From Sphingobacteriales bacterium (GTDB taxonomy: Bacteria > Bacteroidota > Bacteroidia > Chitinophagales > Chitinophagaceae): a stretch of 64,000 nt of DNA. Numbering within the stretch: the first letter of the stretch is position 1; each line of letters starts with the position of its first letter. The position numbers and the translations under genes are program-made. Positions 25,819-34,103 of this stretch are shown here, in pieces. The notes under the pieces are model-generated. The model was not told the origin of the DNA. It saw only the letters and a program-made list of their open reading frames with translations, and made no database searches. The DNA lies in assembly GCA_016219985.1 (NCBI GenBank), contig JACRJO010000036.1:52108-116107 (forward strand), in the 5' to 3' direction.

Positions 25819-27489
25819 ATGCCAGCCTGGTTACATGACCTGTTCACCAAGACATCCATTGCGCAGTCCGTAATTATTTACGGGCTGGTCATCGCCTCGG
25901 GGATCTGGATGGGCCGTATTAAAATTGCCGGTATTTCCCTCGGTATTACCTGGGTGCTTTTTGCCGGGCTTCTTTTCTCTTACCTCGGTGTGGAGATCGA
26001 TTCCTCCACCGAACATTTTATCAAGGAATTCGGCCTGATTTTATTTGTTTACTCCATCGGTCTGCAGGTGGGTCCCGGTTTCTGGGCCTCCCTGAAGAAA
26101 AATGCCATGACCAATAACCTGCTCGCCCTCGGCATTGTGTTCACCGGCGTGATCATAACCGTCATCCTGTTTTCGCTTAGCAGCAACAGCATTGCCGTTA
26201 TGGCGGGGGTGATGAGTGGCGCCGTGACCAATACGCCGGGTCTCGCGGCTGCACAGGCGGCTGTGAGCGATATGCATGCCGCGGTGGCGGATAAATCCCT
26301 GATCACCCTGGCTTATGCTGTTACCTATCCCCTCGGGGTATTCGGGATCATTGGTTCCCTGCTCTTATTAAAGCGGATCTTCCGGGTGAATATTGAAGAT
26401 GAACAGGAACTGCACCGTAAGCTGGGGGTATTAAGGGCTAACCGGCCCGTGTCCCTGGACCTGAACCTGGAGAATAAGCAACTAATCGGACAGCCGTTGC
26501 GGAAATTATTTGAATTGCTGAAAGAACCGGTGGTGGTATCCCGCATGTATCATGACGGGGAGATCATTACTCCCACACCGGACCTGATCCTGAAAGAAAA
26601 TGATGTATTGCTGGTCGTGGCATCGAAGCAGGAAATGGAACAACTGAAATTACTGATCGGCCCGCCCAGTGCCATGAACCTGAAAACAGCCAAGGAAAGC
26701 GACCTGATCTCCCGGATGATCGTGGTCACCCGTACCGCCGTCACCCATAAAAGACTGGGCGATATCCCCGAACTGCACCAGCAGGATTTTACACTGACCC
26801 GCCTGAGCCGTGCCGGGATAGAAATGGTGCCGCATGGTGATATTTTTTTACAGCTCGGCGATACCATCAAAGTAGTGGGCACCGAAGAAGGCGTGCAATT
26901 AGTGACCGCAGCCCTGGGTAACTCCTTAAAAAAACTGGAAGTACCGGACCTCGCTCCCATCTTTATGGGTATAGTACTGGGGGTGATCCTGGGAAGCATT
27001 CCTTTCCATTTTCCCAATATGCCGGTGGCTGTAAAGATCGGGATGGCCGGGGGACCGCTGATCATTGCCCTGACCCTGAGCCGGTTTGGAAATTTATTTT
27101 ACCTGAATAATTATACAACGAACAGCGCCAACTTGATGATCCGCGAACTGGGTATCAGTTTATTCCTGGCCAGTGTGGGACTGAGCAGCGGGAAGAATTT
27201 ATCCGTGGCCTTTGCGGATGGACGGGGCTGGGTCTGGATCGGTATGGGTATCATCATTACAGTAGTACCGCTCCTGCTGGTGGGATTCATTGCCCGCAAA
27301 TACTTCAAGAAAACCTATTTCGAAGTCTGTGGTTTACTGGCCGGGGCCTCCACTGATCCACCGGCCCTTGCCTTTGCCACGAAACTGGCCGGCAATGATA
27401 TTCCCTCGGTGACCTATGCCACTGTTTACCCGCTGACCATGATCCTCCGGATCGTGGCGGCACAATTGCTGATCCTGCTGCTGATGTGA
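25819..27489 (+). CDS. AspT/YidE-type transporter with two TrkA-C domains
   Basis: A 556-residue membrane protein with the aspartate-alanine exchanger layout: about five helices (14-180), two central TrkA-C (RCK-C) domains (about 205-290 and 295-375; note LKENDVLLVVASKQE and LQLGDTIKVVGTEEG), then about six more helices (385-556). The repeated GAVTNTPGLAAAQ and GASTDPPALAFATK segments mark the duplicated transport motif. Substrates in the family are amino acids or dicarboxylates exchanged across the inner membrane. Proximity to PEPCK hints at C4-dicarboxylate metabolism, but that is only positional. A hairpin element begins five bases after the stop. Confidence 0.88.
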   Translation: MPAWLHDLFTKTSIAQSVIIYGLVIASGIWMGRIKIAGISLGITWVLFAGLLFSYLGVEIDSSTEHFIKEFGLILFVYSIGLQVGPGFWASLKKNAMTNNLLALGIVFTGVIITVILFSLSSNSIAVMAGVMSGAVTNTPGLAAAQAAVSDMHAAVADKSLITLAYAVTYPLGVFGIIGSLLLLKRIFRVNIEDEQELHRKLGVLRANRPVSLDLNLENKQLIGQPLRKLFELLKEPVVVSRMYHDGEIITPTPDLILKENDVLLVVASKQEMEQLKLLIGPPSAMNLKTAKESDLISRMIVVTRTAVTHKRLGDIPELHQQDFTLTRLSRAGIEMVPHGDIFLQLGDTIKVVGTEEGVQLVTAALGNSLKKLEVPDLAPIFMGIVLGVILGSIPFHFPNMPVAVKIGMAGGPLIIALTLSRFGNLFYLNNYTTNSANLMIRELGISLFLASVGLSSGKNLSVAFADGRGWVWIGMGIIITVVPLLLVGFIARKYFKKTYFEVCGLLAGASTDPPALAFATKLAGNDIPSVTYATVYPLTMILRIVAAQLLILLLM

Positions 27490-27493
27490 GAAC

Positions 27494-27591
27494 CAGCTGC
27501 GAGTTACGAGCCGCGAGTTACGAGCTACGAGACCTGAAAACAGCTAACGAACTATGGGTCTCGCAGCTCACAACTCATAGCTCGCAGCTTG
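27494..27591. repeat. Imperfect inverted repeat built from a short degenerate word
   Basis: The left arm (27494-27534) holds two tandem copies of a word close to GCGAGTTACGAGC; the right arm (27557-27591) is its approximate reverse complement (TCGCAGCTCACAACTCATAG). The arms could form a long hairpin. It fills the space between two convergent genes and may also serve as a terminator. Confidence 0.75.
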
Positions 27592-27601
27592 TTACATGCA
27601 G

Positions 27602-27961
27602 CTATTCCAACCCAACCACTTCTCTCAAAGCCGCCACCGTTTTCTTCTCGCTTCCCACGAAGATCTGTTTGCCGCTAATAACCACCGGTCTTTTCAAAAA
27701 AGTATATTCCTCGAGAATATAGTTCCGGAAATCCTGCTCCGACAGGCTTTTATCCTTCAGGCCAAGTGCTTTGTATTTCAGCGCCCTCCGGCTGAAGAGC
27801 GCTTCGTAGGACCCTGCCAATTTCTTCATTTCATCGAGCTGGGCGGCCGTGATCTTTTCGGCCCTGATATCCTGCATCGTAAAGCCCTTTTTGTCCGGCT
27901 TTGTTTCGCTGATAATGGCCTGGCAGGTGGTACAGTTTCCGAGGTGGTAGACTTTTTTCAT
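27602..27961 (-). CDS. ArsC/Spx-family thioredoxin-fold protein
   Basis: A 119-residue protein of the ArsC/Spx/YffB group. The N-terminal CTTCQ (10-14) is the redox CxxC, and the C-terminal part RPVVISGKQIFVGS contains the conserved cis-proline region of the fold. True arsenate reductases of this class usually have C-x-x-S or C-x-x-x-R patterns and additional Arg residues that I cannot confirm, and no ars operon genes are nearby, so an arsenate role is not secured. It is divergent from cmoA. Confidence 0.82.
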   Translation of the reverse strand: MKKVYHLGNCTTCQAIISETKPDKKGFTMQDIRAEKITAAQLDEMKKLAGSYEALFSRRALKYKALGLKDKSLSEQDFRNYILEEYTFLKRPVVISGKQIFVGSEKKTVAALREVVGLE

Positions 27962-28041
27962 ATCCCGTATATATTGAGCTTGCCGGGTGCTGCAGTCCCG
28001 GCCAAAAATGCTTTACTTTGTGGCCTTAATTCTCATTTATT

Positions 28042-28770
28042 ATGGGCAAAGATGAAGTTTTTAAAGACGAAATAGAAAAGGCCAGCGATTTTAAGTTTGG
28101 CGCCAATGTAGCCAAGGTCTTTGATGATATGGTGAATCGCTCGGTGCCTTTTTACGGGGAAATCCAGCGAATGATGGCTGAACTGGCGGCCGACCATGCC
28201 CGGGAAGAGACTTTTGTCTATGACCTGGGCTGCTCCACCGGCACCACGATGATCGGGATGGATACCATGGTAGACCAGAATATCCGTTTTATCGGGGTGG
28301 ATGACTCCCAGGAAATGCTGGATAAATGCAAATCCAAACTGATGGAACTGGGTTTTTCCAGGCCCTATGAACTGCGTTGCGCAGACCTGGGGCAGGGGGT
28401 GCGGATTGAAAATGCATCCGTAGCTGTGCTCTGCCTGACCCTGCAGTTTGTCCGCCCGATCTACCGCGAAAGACTGCTCAAAGACATCTACGACGGGCTG
28501 AACCCCGGCGGGGTACTGATCCTGGTGGAAAAAATACTGGCCGAGGAAAGCAATTTCAACCGTGATTTTATCAAATACTATTACAATTATAAACGCCGTA
28601 ATAATTACAGTGAACTGGAAATATCACAGAAAAGGGAGGCCCTGGAAAATGTACTGGTCCCCTATAAACTGAGTGAGAATATTTCCCTGCTCCGCGACCA
28701 GGGATTCAGTCATTGTGAAGTATTTTTCAAGTGGTTCAATTTTGCAGGATTAGTCGCAGTAAAAAAATAA
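28042..28770 (+). CDS. cmoA: Carboxy-S-adenosyl-L-methionine synthase
   Basis: A 242-residue Rossmann-fold enzyme that makes carboxy-SAM from SAM and prephenate; CmoB then uses it to modify uridine-34 of tRNA. Family marks are FDDMVNRSVPFYGEIQRM near the N terminus, motif I VYDLGCSTGTTMIG, GVDDSQEMLDKCK at the end of strand 2, and a C terminus (VFFKWFNFAGLVAVKK) closely like that of E. coli CmoA. The partner CmoB is not in this window. It is monocistronic and followed by a large inverted repeat. Confidence 0.9.
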   Translation: MGKDEVFKDEIEKASDFKFGANVAKVFDDMVNRSVPFYGEIQRMMAELAADHAREETFVYDLGCSTGTTMIGMDTMVDQNIRFIGVDDSQEMLDKCKSKLMELGFSRPYELRCADLGQGVRIENASVAVLCLTLQFVRPIYRERLLKDIYDGLNPGGVLILVEKILAEESNFNRDFIKYYYNYKRRNNYSELEISQKREALENVLVPYKLSENISLLRDQGFSHCEVFFKWFNFAGLVAVKK

Positions 28771-28780
28771 ATCTTTTAAA

Positions 28781-28916
28781 AGAACCAAGATGCCAAGAGC
28801 CAAATAAATTTCAAATTCAAGAACCAAAAAAACATCAATTCTTGCTATGAAGCTTCACAGAAGGGATTGATGCTTTTTGTTTGGAATTTATTTGGCTCTT
28901 GGCCTCTTCGGCTCTT
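28781..28916. repeat. Large imperfect inverted repeat between cmoA and the ICMT-like gene
   Basis: The left arm (28781-28842) and right arm (28861-28916) are imperfect reverse complements with a block of about 20 identical bases (28791-28810 matching 28884-28903, CCAAGAGCCAAATAAATT). The arms contain repeated variants of the word AAGAGCCAA/AAGAACCAA. A short palindrome TGAAGCTTCA sits in the loop. It overlaps an open extension of the next reading frame, one reason to reject starts before 28931. Confidence 0.8.
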
Positions 28917-28930
28917 GTAATTTTCTCCCC

Positions 28931-29653
28931 ATGGTATCAACAGGTAATTTCTTTTTTAAGTATCGCAACTGGATTTTCATTCTTTTCTACGCCGCCTTGT
29001 TCATCCCTTCCTGGCCTTTGTTTTCGAGGAAACAGTTCGGGGAACATTATTATCTCTTCCCGATCCTGATTGGCCTTTTTGTTACCTGCCTGGGGCAGCT
29101 GATCCGCGGGCTCACGATCGGGCTGGCCTATATCGTTCGCGGTGGTAAAGAAGGGAAGCCTTATGCCGAGGGGCTGGTTACAGAAGGAATTTTCAACCAT
29201 TGCCGGAATCCGCTGTATGTGGGAAATATCCTGATGCTGCTGGGTGTCGGTATCCTGGCGAATTCCCTGTTTTACGTGGGAATCATGATCCCGGTATTCC
29301 TGTTCATCTACCAGGCCATTGTGCTGGCGGAGGAGAATTTCCTGCGCGGAAAATTCGGGGCCGGCTTTGATGAATATTGCCAAAAAGTAAACCGCTGGTT
29401 TCCCCGCCTGAAAGGGATCGGTCAAACCTTTGGCAGCATGTCCTTTAACTGGAAACGCTGGATCCTGAAGGAACATACCACCCAGTTTATCTGGCTGATC
29501 GGTATCAGCCTGCTATTATTACTGAACTACCCCGAACTGACCGGCCATGATGAAAAGTTCCGGAACCTGCTGCTGGGGATTGTGCTGGGGGGCTTGTTGC
29601 TGGTTTATATTTTGATCCGGTACCTCAAAAAAACCGGCAAATTCAAGGAATAA
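28931..29653 (+). CDS. ICMT/PEMT-family membrane methyltransferase
   Basis: A 240-residue membrane protein with about five to six helices. GIFNHCRNPLYVGNILMLLG is the SAM-binding signature of the isoprenylcysteine carboxyl methyltransferase/phospholipid N-methyltransferase group (family R-H-P-x-Y-x-G, here R-N-P-L-Y-V-G), and EENFLRGKFGAGFDEYCQKVNR follows as expected. The substrate is unknown; bacterial members act on lipids or quinone-like compounds. The frame is open upstream to a TTG at 28877, but that part lies in the inverted repeat, so the ATG at 28931 is chosen. Confidence 0.82.
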   Translation: MVSTGNFFFKYRNWIFILFYAALFIPSWPLFSRKQFGEHYYLFPILIGLFVTCLGQLIRGLTIGLAYIVRGGKEGKPYAEGLVTEGIFNHCRNPLYVGNILMLLGVGILANSLFYVGIMIPVFLFIYQAIVLAEENFLRGKFGAGFDEYCQKVNRWFPRLKGIGQTFGSMSFNWKRWILKEHTTQFIWLIGISLLLLLNYPELTGHDEKFRNLLLGIVLGGLLLVYILIRYLKKTGKFKE

Positions 29654-29733
29654 GCGATACCACATTATTACTTTTAAATTTAAAGCAGCCTGCGGCTGCT
29701 CTTTTTAGCCACGCCGGCCGGCCGGCAAAGGCG

Positions 29734-29905
29734 GGGATGGCACGGATAAACACGGATTTTATTTGCCAGACCGCCTTCGGCGGCTGACAAAATAGGTGGC
29801 CACGAAAGCACACAAAAACACACGAAAAAGGCTTCCCTAATGTATTTTTTCGTGCTAATTCGTGTGATTTCGTGGCTCAAAACCCGTGTTTATCCGTGCC
29901 ATCCC
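29734..29905. repeat. Nested inverted repeats in a 354-base gene-free stretch
   Basis: The gap 29654-30007 has no gene. It holds an outer inverted repeat with 22 perfectly paired bases (29734-29755 with 29884-29905), an inner imperfect one (about 29795-29829 with 29845-29878) made of variants of the word CACGAA, and two small hairpins (29771-29783 and 29914-29932). The whole could fold into a long stem. No reading frame of note crosses it. Confidence 0.85.
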
Positions 29906-30007
29906 TGGCTAACCTCTTCGCGCAGCGAAGAGCCGAAGGCGTCAGTTTCCGCTCTTCGTAAACATCCTCCCGAAAATCTCATTATTTTTACACTTTAACT
30001 CGTGGAT

Positions 30008-30604
30008 ATGATCAAAACAGGCAATCCGATTATCAGTATTTATACCGAGATGACCCCTAATCCGGAGACCATGAAGTTTGTGGCTAACAAGCTTTTATAC
30101 CCCGGAAGGAGCATTGATTTCCCGGATGCGGAGAGCGCCAAACCCTCCCCGCTGGCCACTGAATTATTTGGATTCCCTTTTATCCGGGCCGTCTTTATCG
30201 CCAGCAATTTTGTGACCCTGTCCCGGACAGCTGAGGCCGACTGGAACGATGTGATCCCCTCGATCCGCCAGTTCCTGAAAGACTATCTCGAAGAAGGTAA
30301 AGCCATTATAAATGAGGATGAACTGGCTACTGTAAAACAGGTCAGCAGCAATGAAGTGGCGGCGGATGATGACGATGTGGTAAAAAGGATCAAGGAACTG
30401 CTTGATAATTATGTGCGCCCGGCAGTGGAAATGGACGGTGGCGCCATCCAGTTCAAAAGTTACGAGGCCGGTACCGTCAACCTTGCAATGCAGGGAAGCT
30501 GCAGCGGTTGTCCTTCTTCCATGATCACCTTAAAAGCGGGCATTGAGGGCATGATGAAGCGGATGATCCCGGAAGTGAAGGAAGTAGTGGCCGAGGCCGA
30601 ATAA
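30008..30604 (+). CDS. NfuA-like Fe-S carrier protein
   Basis: A 198-residue protein. Residues 8-95 form the Nfu N-terminal domain (IYTEMTPNPETMKFVANK is its signature) and residues 120-195 the NifU C-terminal domain with the cluster-binding CSGCPSS (C-x-x-C) after VEMDGGAIQF. Such proteins carry [4Fe-4S] clusters to target enzymes, here possibly including the Fe-S-rich redox subunits elsewhere on the chromosome. A GTG at 30002 is in frame, but the ATG at 30008 is preferred. A terminator follows the stop. Confidence 0.92.
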   Translation: MIKTGNPIISIYTEMTPNPETMKFVANKLLYPGRSIDFPDAESAKPSPLATELFGFPFIRAVFIASNFVTLSRTAEADWNDVIPSIRQFLKDYLEEGKAIINEDELATVKQVSSNEVAADDDDVVKRIKELLDNYVRPAVEMDGGAIQFKSYEAGTVNLAMQGSCSGCPSSMITLKAGIEGMMKRMIPEVKEVVAEAE

Positions 30605-30632
30605 GGACATTGAATAAATACCAGCGATACAG

Positions 30633-30659
30633 CCCCTGGCCACGGTCAGGGGTTTTTTT
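30633..30659. terminator. Terminator shared by convergent genes
   Basis: A 6-bp stem (30633-30638 with 30647-30652) followed by seven T (30653-30659) on the plus strand stops the NfuA-like transcript. The last codons and stop of the minus-strand peptidase gene (stop at 30646-30648) lie inside it. Confidence 0.75.
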
Positions 30660-32154
30660 GTCGGGCCTGGTCCAGCCGGATCAGTTCCATCACGGTTTCA
30701 ATTTTGAAATCCGCATTCCGGCGTATGGCTTCAACACTTGGGAAAGAAGTAATCTCCGGTTGTACCCCGCGGCCGTTCCGGATGTTATTTTTATCAATAA
30801 CCAGCCGGAATAAGGGCAGGCGGAACCGAACCCCGGTTTCCGGTAACGTAACATCGGGGATCAGCCAGGCCGTGTTCCCGTAGGCGCCACCCCCGGTTTC
30901 TTCGCCCACCACCAACACGTTTTCCTGTTTCAGCAGGGCTGAAGTGAAAAGGGTCGTGGCGGAAAACGAATTTCCCCCCGTTACGATATAGGTTTTCCCG
31001 TTAAAATGATTGCTCTTTTTGGGGTTGAAATAATGCCGCTCGAAATAGCCGAAATGATAGTACCCGTCTTTCTTCTTATGGGTAAAAAAGGAAATAAAGA
31101 GTTTATTCCAGGAATGATTCTGTATGTACTTATAATAAGGACTGTGCTTGCGGACGGCATAGAGAGAGTCCGCGAGTTTAAAAGGTTTGTCCGTGATATA
31201 CTTGGTCAGCAGGGTCGAAGTATTCACATTACCGCCGCCATTGCCCCTTACATCCACGATCAGGTGGGTGATCCCTTTTTCCCGGAGGGCGCGGAAGGAC
31301 TGCCGAAAAAATTTACGCAGGCCAAAGCCCCTGCCAAATGTGGAAAGCGTCATCATGGCCGAATGATTGACCGTATCGATCCGCAACAACCGGATCGTGC
31401 TGATGGCCTGTCTTTTTCTTTCTCTTTTGGAGGGTTGCGGTATTTTGGCCGGCGGCCGCAGCGCTATTCTTCCCGCTGTATCCGCCGCCGGGTTGTAGAC
31501 CGGTATTGTTATCTGCCGGGTGGTCCCGGTACTGTCGGCATATTCCAGCTCATATTTTTCCGAGGGACCATACAGCAGGGTATAGAGGGCGCCAAAATAA
31601 CCCCGGTTGCTCAGGGTCTGGTATTTATGCGTCCGGTTGTACCCGTCTGAGGATATATAACGGAAAAGTGTATCCGTAAGCTGGGGTACGGTTTTCCCGT
31701 CCAGCTTTGTGACCTGGGTCCCTCTCCGGAGAATACTGTCTTTCCGGTTGAGGTTGGCCGTGATCAGCATGGTATCATTCCACAGCTTCATACTCAGGGG
31801 GAACATTTTTCCTGCCCGGACCGTGTCGCTGTATTTCGACCAGGCCCTGGAATTCCGTATGGAAGTATGGCCGCAGTTTATTTTAGCCGTAACATAAGCC
31901 AGTATTTTGCGGAAATCCGGCTCTGCCAGGGAATCCGCCAGTTGTTTTCGCCCGTAATCGAAATAATAATCCATGCTGTCCTTCGGGGTGTACCAGTAGA
32001 GGCTGGGATGATGCAGCTCCAGGATACCCCGGTACAGGTCATAGTCCCGCTGCAACTGGTCCGGGGCATATTTCTTTACAGGAGAAAAGGAGGATCTGTT
32101 TACCCCGCAGGCGGCAAACAATATTGAACACCCTAAAATCAGTATCCTCCTCAT
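30646..32154 (-). CDS. S41-family peptidase lipoprotein
   Basis: A 502-residue lipoprotein (signal with lipobox LFAAC, Cys about 16) carrying a C-terminal-processing-peptidase-like S41 domain in its second half. LIVDVRGNGGGNVNTS, TGGNSFSATTLFTSALL (the Ser in GGNSFSATT is at the catalytic position) and VVGEETGGGAYG are the three family segments. The N-terminal 200 residues are a helical domain of unknown role; no clear PDZ domain was seen. It probably acts in the periplasm or on the inner face of the outer membrane. Convergent with the NfuA-like gene. Confidence 0.88.
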   Translation of the reverse strand: MRRILILGCSILFAACGVNRSSFSPVKKYAPDQLQRDYDLYRGILELHHPSLYWYTPKDSMDYYFDYGRKQLADSLAEPDFRKILAYVTAKINCGHTSIRNSRAWSKYSDTVRAGKMFPLSMKLWNDTMLITANLNRKDSILRRGTQVTKLDGKTVPQLTDTLFRYISSDGYNRTHKYQTLSNRGYFGALYTLLYGPSEKYELEYADSTGTTRQITIPVYNPAADTAGRIALRPPAKIPQPSKRERKRQAISTIRLLRIDTVNHSAMMTLSTFGRGFGLRKFFRQSFRALREKGITHLIVDVRGNGGGNVNTSTLLTKYITDKPFKLADSLYAVRKHSPYYKYIQNHSWNKLFISFFTHKKKDGYYHFGYFERHYFNPKKSNHFNGKTYIVTGGNSFSATTLFTSALLKQENVLVVGEETGGGAYGNTAWLIPDVTLPETGVRFRLPLFRLVIDKNNIRNGRGVQPEITSFPSVEAIRRNADFKIETVMELIRLDQARQKNP

Positions 32155-32182
32155 AGGAAAGTAAATCCGGTTTAATTTCTTC

Positions 32183-33214
32183 TTATTTCAGGTGATTCCA
32201 TCCCTGCGCGGTAAGGGCATGCCTGCTGCCGCCCCGGGTGATGATCTGCGCCCCCTCTCCGGGTTCCGTCATATATCCCACCACACTGATCTGTTCATTC
32301 AGCACCAGTTTATCATAATCCGCCTGGGGAAGGGTGAACAGCAGTTCATAGTCTTCCCCGCCACTTAACGCGCAGGCCGTGGGATCTATTTCAAACTTGA
32401 ATGCGGCTTTTTTCATTTCTTCCGACACCGGGATCTTGTCCTCGTACAACACACAACCCAGCTGGCTGTCTTTACAGATATGCAGGATCTCGGAACTCAG
32501 GCCATCGCTGATATCCATCATGGCGGTCGGTACAATATCATTGGCGGCAAAAAACTCCACGATATCTTTCCGGGCCTCGGGTTTAAGCAGGCGGCCGATC
32601 ACATAAGATTCTCCCTCGAGATCAGGTTGCACCCCCGGGCTCTCCACAAAAATTTTCTTTTCCCTTTCCAGAAAAAGCAATCCCACATAGGCCGCACCCA
32701 GGTCCCCGCTGACACAGAGCAGGTCTCCTTTTTGAGCCGTACTTCTTTTCACATATTTATCGGGGGCCACTTCACCCACCGCCGTGAGGGAGATAATGAA
32801 TCCTTTTTGCGAGGACGTGGTATCACCCCCCACCAGGTCCACCCCGTATTTTTCACAGGCCGCATATACGCCTTCGTAAAATTCTTCGAGGGCTTCAACG
32901 CTGAAGCGGTTACTGATCCCGATACTGAGGATGACCTGGGTCGGTACCGCGTTCATCGCGTACACATCACTCAGGTTGACCACCACGCTTTTATACCCCA
33001 GGTGCTTCAGGGGGGTATAGATCAGGTCAAAATGCACCCCTTCCACCAATAAATCGGTGGTGAGTACGGTTTGTTTACCGAAATGATCGATCACGGCCGC
33101 ATCATCTCCCACACCCAGTATGGTGGAGGCGTTTTGCAGTTCAATATTTTTGGTCAGCTGTTCAATTAAGCCAAACTCGCCCAGGCTGCTGATTTCTGTT
33201 CTTTCTGTACTCAT
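32183..33214 (-). CDS. thiL: Thiamine-monophosphate kinase
   Basis: A 343-residue AIR-synthase-fold kinase that phosphorylates thiamine monophosphate to the diphosphate cofactor. LGVGDDAAVI, TTDLLVEGVHFD and MMDISDGLSSEILHI are the diagnostic metal- and ATP-binding segments, and SGGEDYELLFTL is the conserved C-terminal signature. Length is normal. It overlaps the upstream inositol monophosphatase gene by four bases (ATGA, 33211-33214), so the two are translated together. Confidence 0.95.
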   Translation of the reverse strand: MSTERTEISSLGEFGLIEQLTKNIELQNASTILGVGDDAAVIDHFGKQTVLTTDLLVEGVHFDLIYTPLKHLGYKSVVVNLSDVYAMNAVPTQVILSIGISNRFSVEALEEFYEGVYAACEKYGVDLVGGDTTSSQKGFIISLTAVGEVAPDKYVKRSTAQKGDLLCVSGDLGAAYVGLLFLEREKKIFVESPGVQPDLEGESYVIGRLLKPEARKDIVEFFAANDIVPTAMMDISDGLSSEILHICKDSQLGCVLYEDKIPVSEEMKKAAFKFEIDPTACALSGGEDYELLFTLPQADYDKLVLNEQISVVGYMTEPGEGAQIITRGGSRHALTAQGWNHLK

Positions 33215-33990
33215 AGTTCTTTCTGATTATTAATAACGGCCAGCATCTCTTCGTGGATCTTTCCGTTGGTTGCCAACAGCCGGTGCTGGTAAACGGAAAA
33301 AGGGTTCCCGTTAAAGTCGGTTACTTTCCCGCCGGCTTCTTCCACGATCAGGAAACCGGCAGCGCTGTCCCAGGGTTCCAGCTTGTGTTCATAGAACCCG
33401 TCGAAGCGCCCCGCAGCCACCCAGCAAAGGTCGATCGCGGCCGAGCCCAGTCTCCGGACCGGCACGCCTTTGCGGATAAACCGTTCAAATACTTCTAATG
33501 GGCCATTGGGCATATTGATATACGTGTAGGGAAAACCCGTCACGAGGCAGGCTTTCACCGCCTCTGTTTCGCCGCTTACCCGGATGGGCTTATCATTCAG
33601 CGTGGCTCCCTTCCCTTTTTCCGCGAAAAAGAACTCACCGAGGTGCGGGTTATAAACGGCGGCCATCACGATCTTGCCCCCGTGTTCAATACCGATCGAT
33701 ACGCAATTCAGCGGAATGCCATGGGCAAAGTTGACCGTACCATCAATCGGGTCAATGATCCATTTATAATCCGAATCCTGCCGGATCTCTCCGGTTTCCT
33801 CGGCCAGTACCTGGTGACCGGGAAAATGGGATTTTATCACCGAGAGGATGGCTTTTTCAGCAGCATGATCCGCTTCGGTTACCAGGTTGTTGACTCCTTC
33901 TTTATTACTAACCTTGAACTCCCCGTTGAAAAACCGGAGAATCTCTGCTGCACCGGCTTTGGCAGCAGCTGTCAGGGCGGTTTTAAGCAT
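33211..33990 (-). CDS. Inositol monophosphatase family protein (SuhB-like)
   Basis: A 259-residue metal-dependent phosphatase. The conserved sites are VTEADHAAEKAIL, HQVLAEETGE, WIIDPIDGTVNFAHGIP (the D-x-I-D-G-T motif) and EPWDSAAGFLIVEEAGG near the C terminus. Substrates in the family range from inositol phosphates to PAP, so the exact one is uncertain. The frame is open to a TTG at 33996, but that TTG is part of a -7 element; the ATG at 33990 is three bases downstream of the element. Co-transcribed with thiL. Confidence 0.92.
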   Translation of the reverse strand: MLKTALTAAAKAGAAEILRFFNGEFKVSNKEGVNNLVTEADHAAEKAILSVIKSHFPGHQVLAEETGEIRQDSDYKWIIDPIDGTVNFAHGIPLNCVSIGIEHGGKIVMAAVYNPHLGEFFFAEKGKGATLNDKPIRVSGETEAVKACLVTGFPYTYINMPNGPLEVFERFIRKGVPVRRLGSAAIDLCWVAAGRFDGFYEHKLEPWDSAAGFLIVEEAGGKVTDFNGNPFSVYQHRLLATNGKIHEEMLAVINNQKEL

Positions 33991-33993
33991 GGG

Positions 33994-34001
33994 CAAAGAT
34001 A
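33994..34001 (-). promoter_or_regulatory. Bacteroidota -7 element for the inositol monophosphatase/thiL unit
   Basis: Reads TATCTTTG on the minus strand, matching TAnnTTTG, and ends three bases before the ATG at 33990. This suggests a leaderless or nearly leaderless transcript. Confidence 0.5.
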
Positions 34002-34060
34002 GACCGCGGATCGCTTTGCGGGAAATGAATTTATGGTCCTGTCAAGGCTTATTTTGCTCT

Positions 34061-34086
34061 CCACGAAAAAACTTCGTACTTCGTGG
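34061..34086. repeat. Short hairpin before the GT2 fusion gene
   Basis: CCACGAA (34061-34067) pairs with TTCGTGG (34080-34086), with further CTTCGTA words between. It overlaps a possible GTG start at 34083 and resembles a small version of the CACGAA hairpin at 29795-29878. Confidence 0.6.
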
Positions 34087-34103
34087 GATTAAGCATACCT
34101 CCT

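Noticed and set aside
27602..27961. Arsenate resistance gene
   Set aside because: Only the ArsC/Spx fold is supported; no ars regulator or exporter lies nearby.
28877..28930. TTG start for the ICMT-like gene
   Set aside because: The extra 18 codons lie in the right arm of the inverted repeat; the ATG at 28931 is next to the conserved protein.
31006..31650. 214-residue open frame on the plus strand
   Set aside because: Antisense to the S41 peptidase gene and without motif support.
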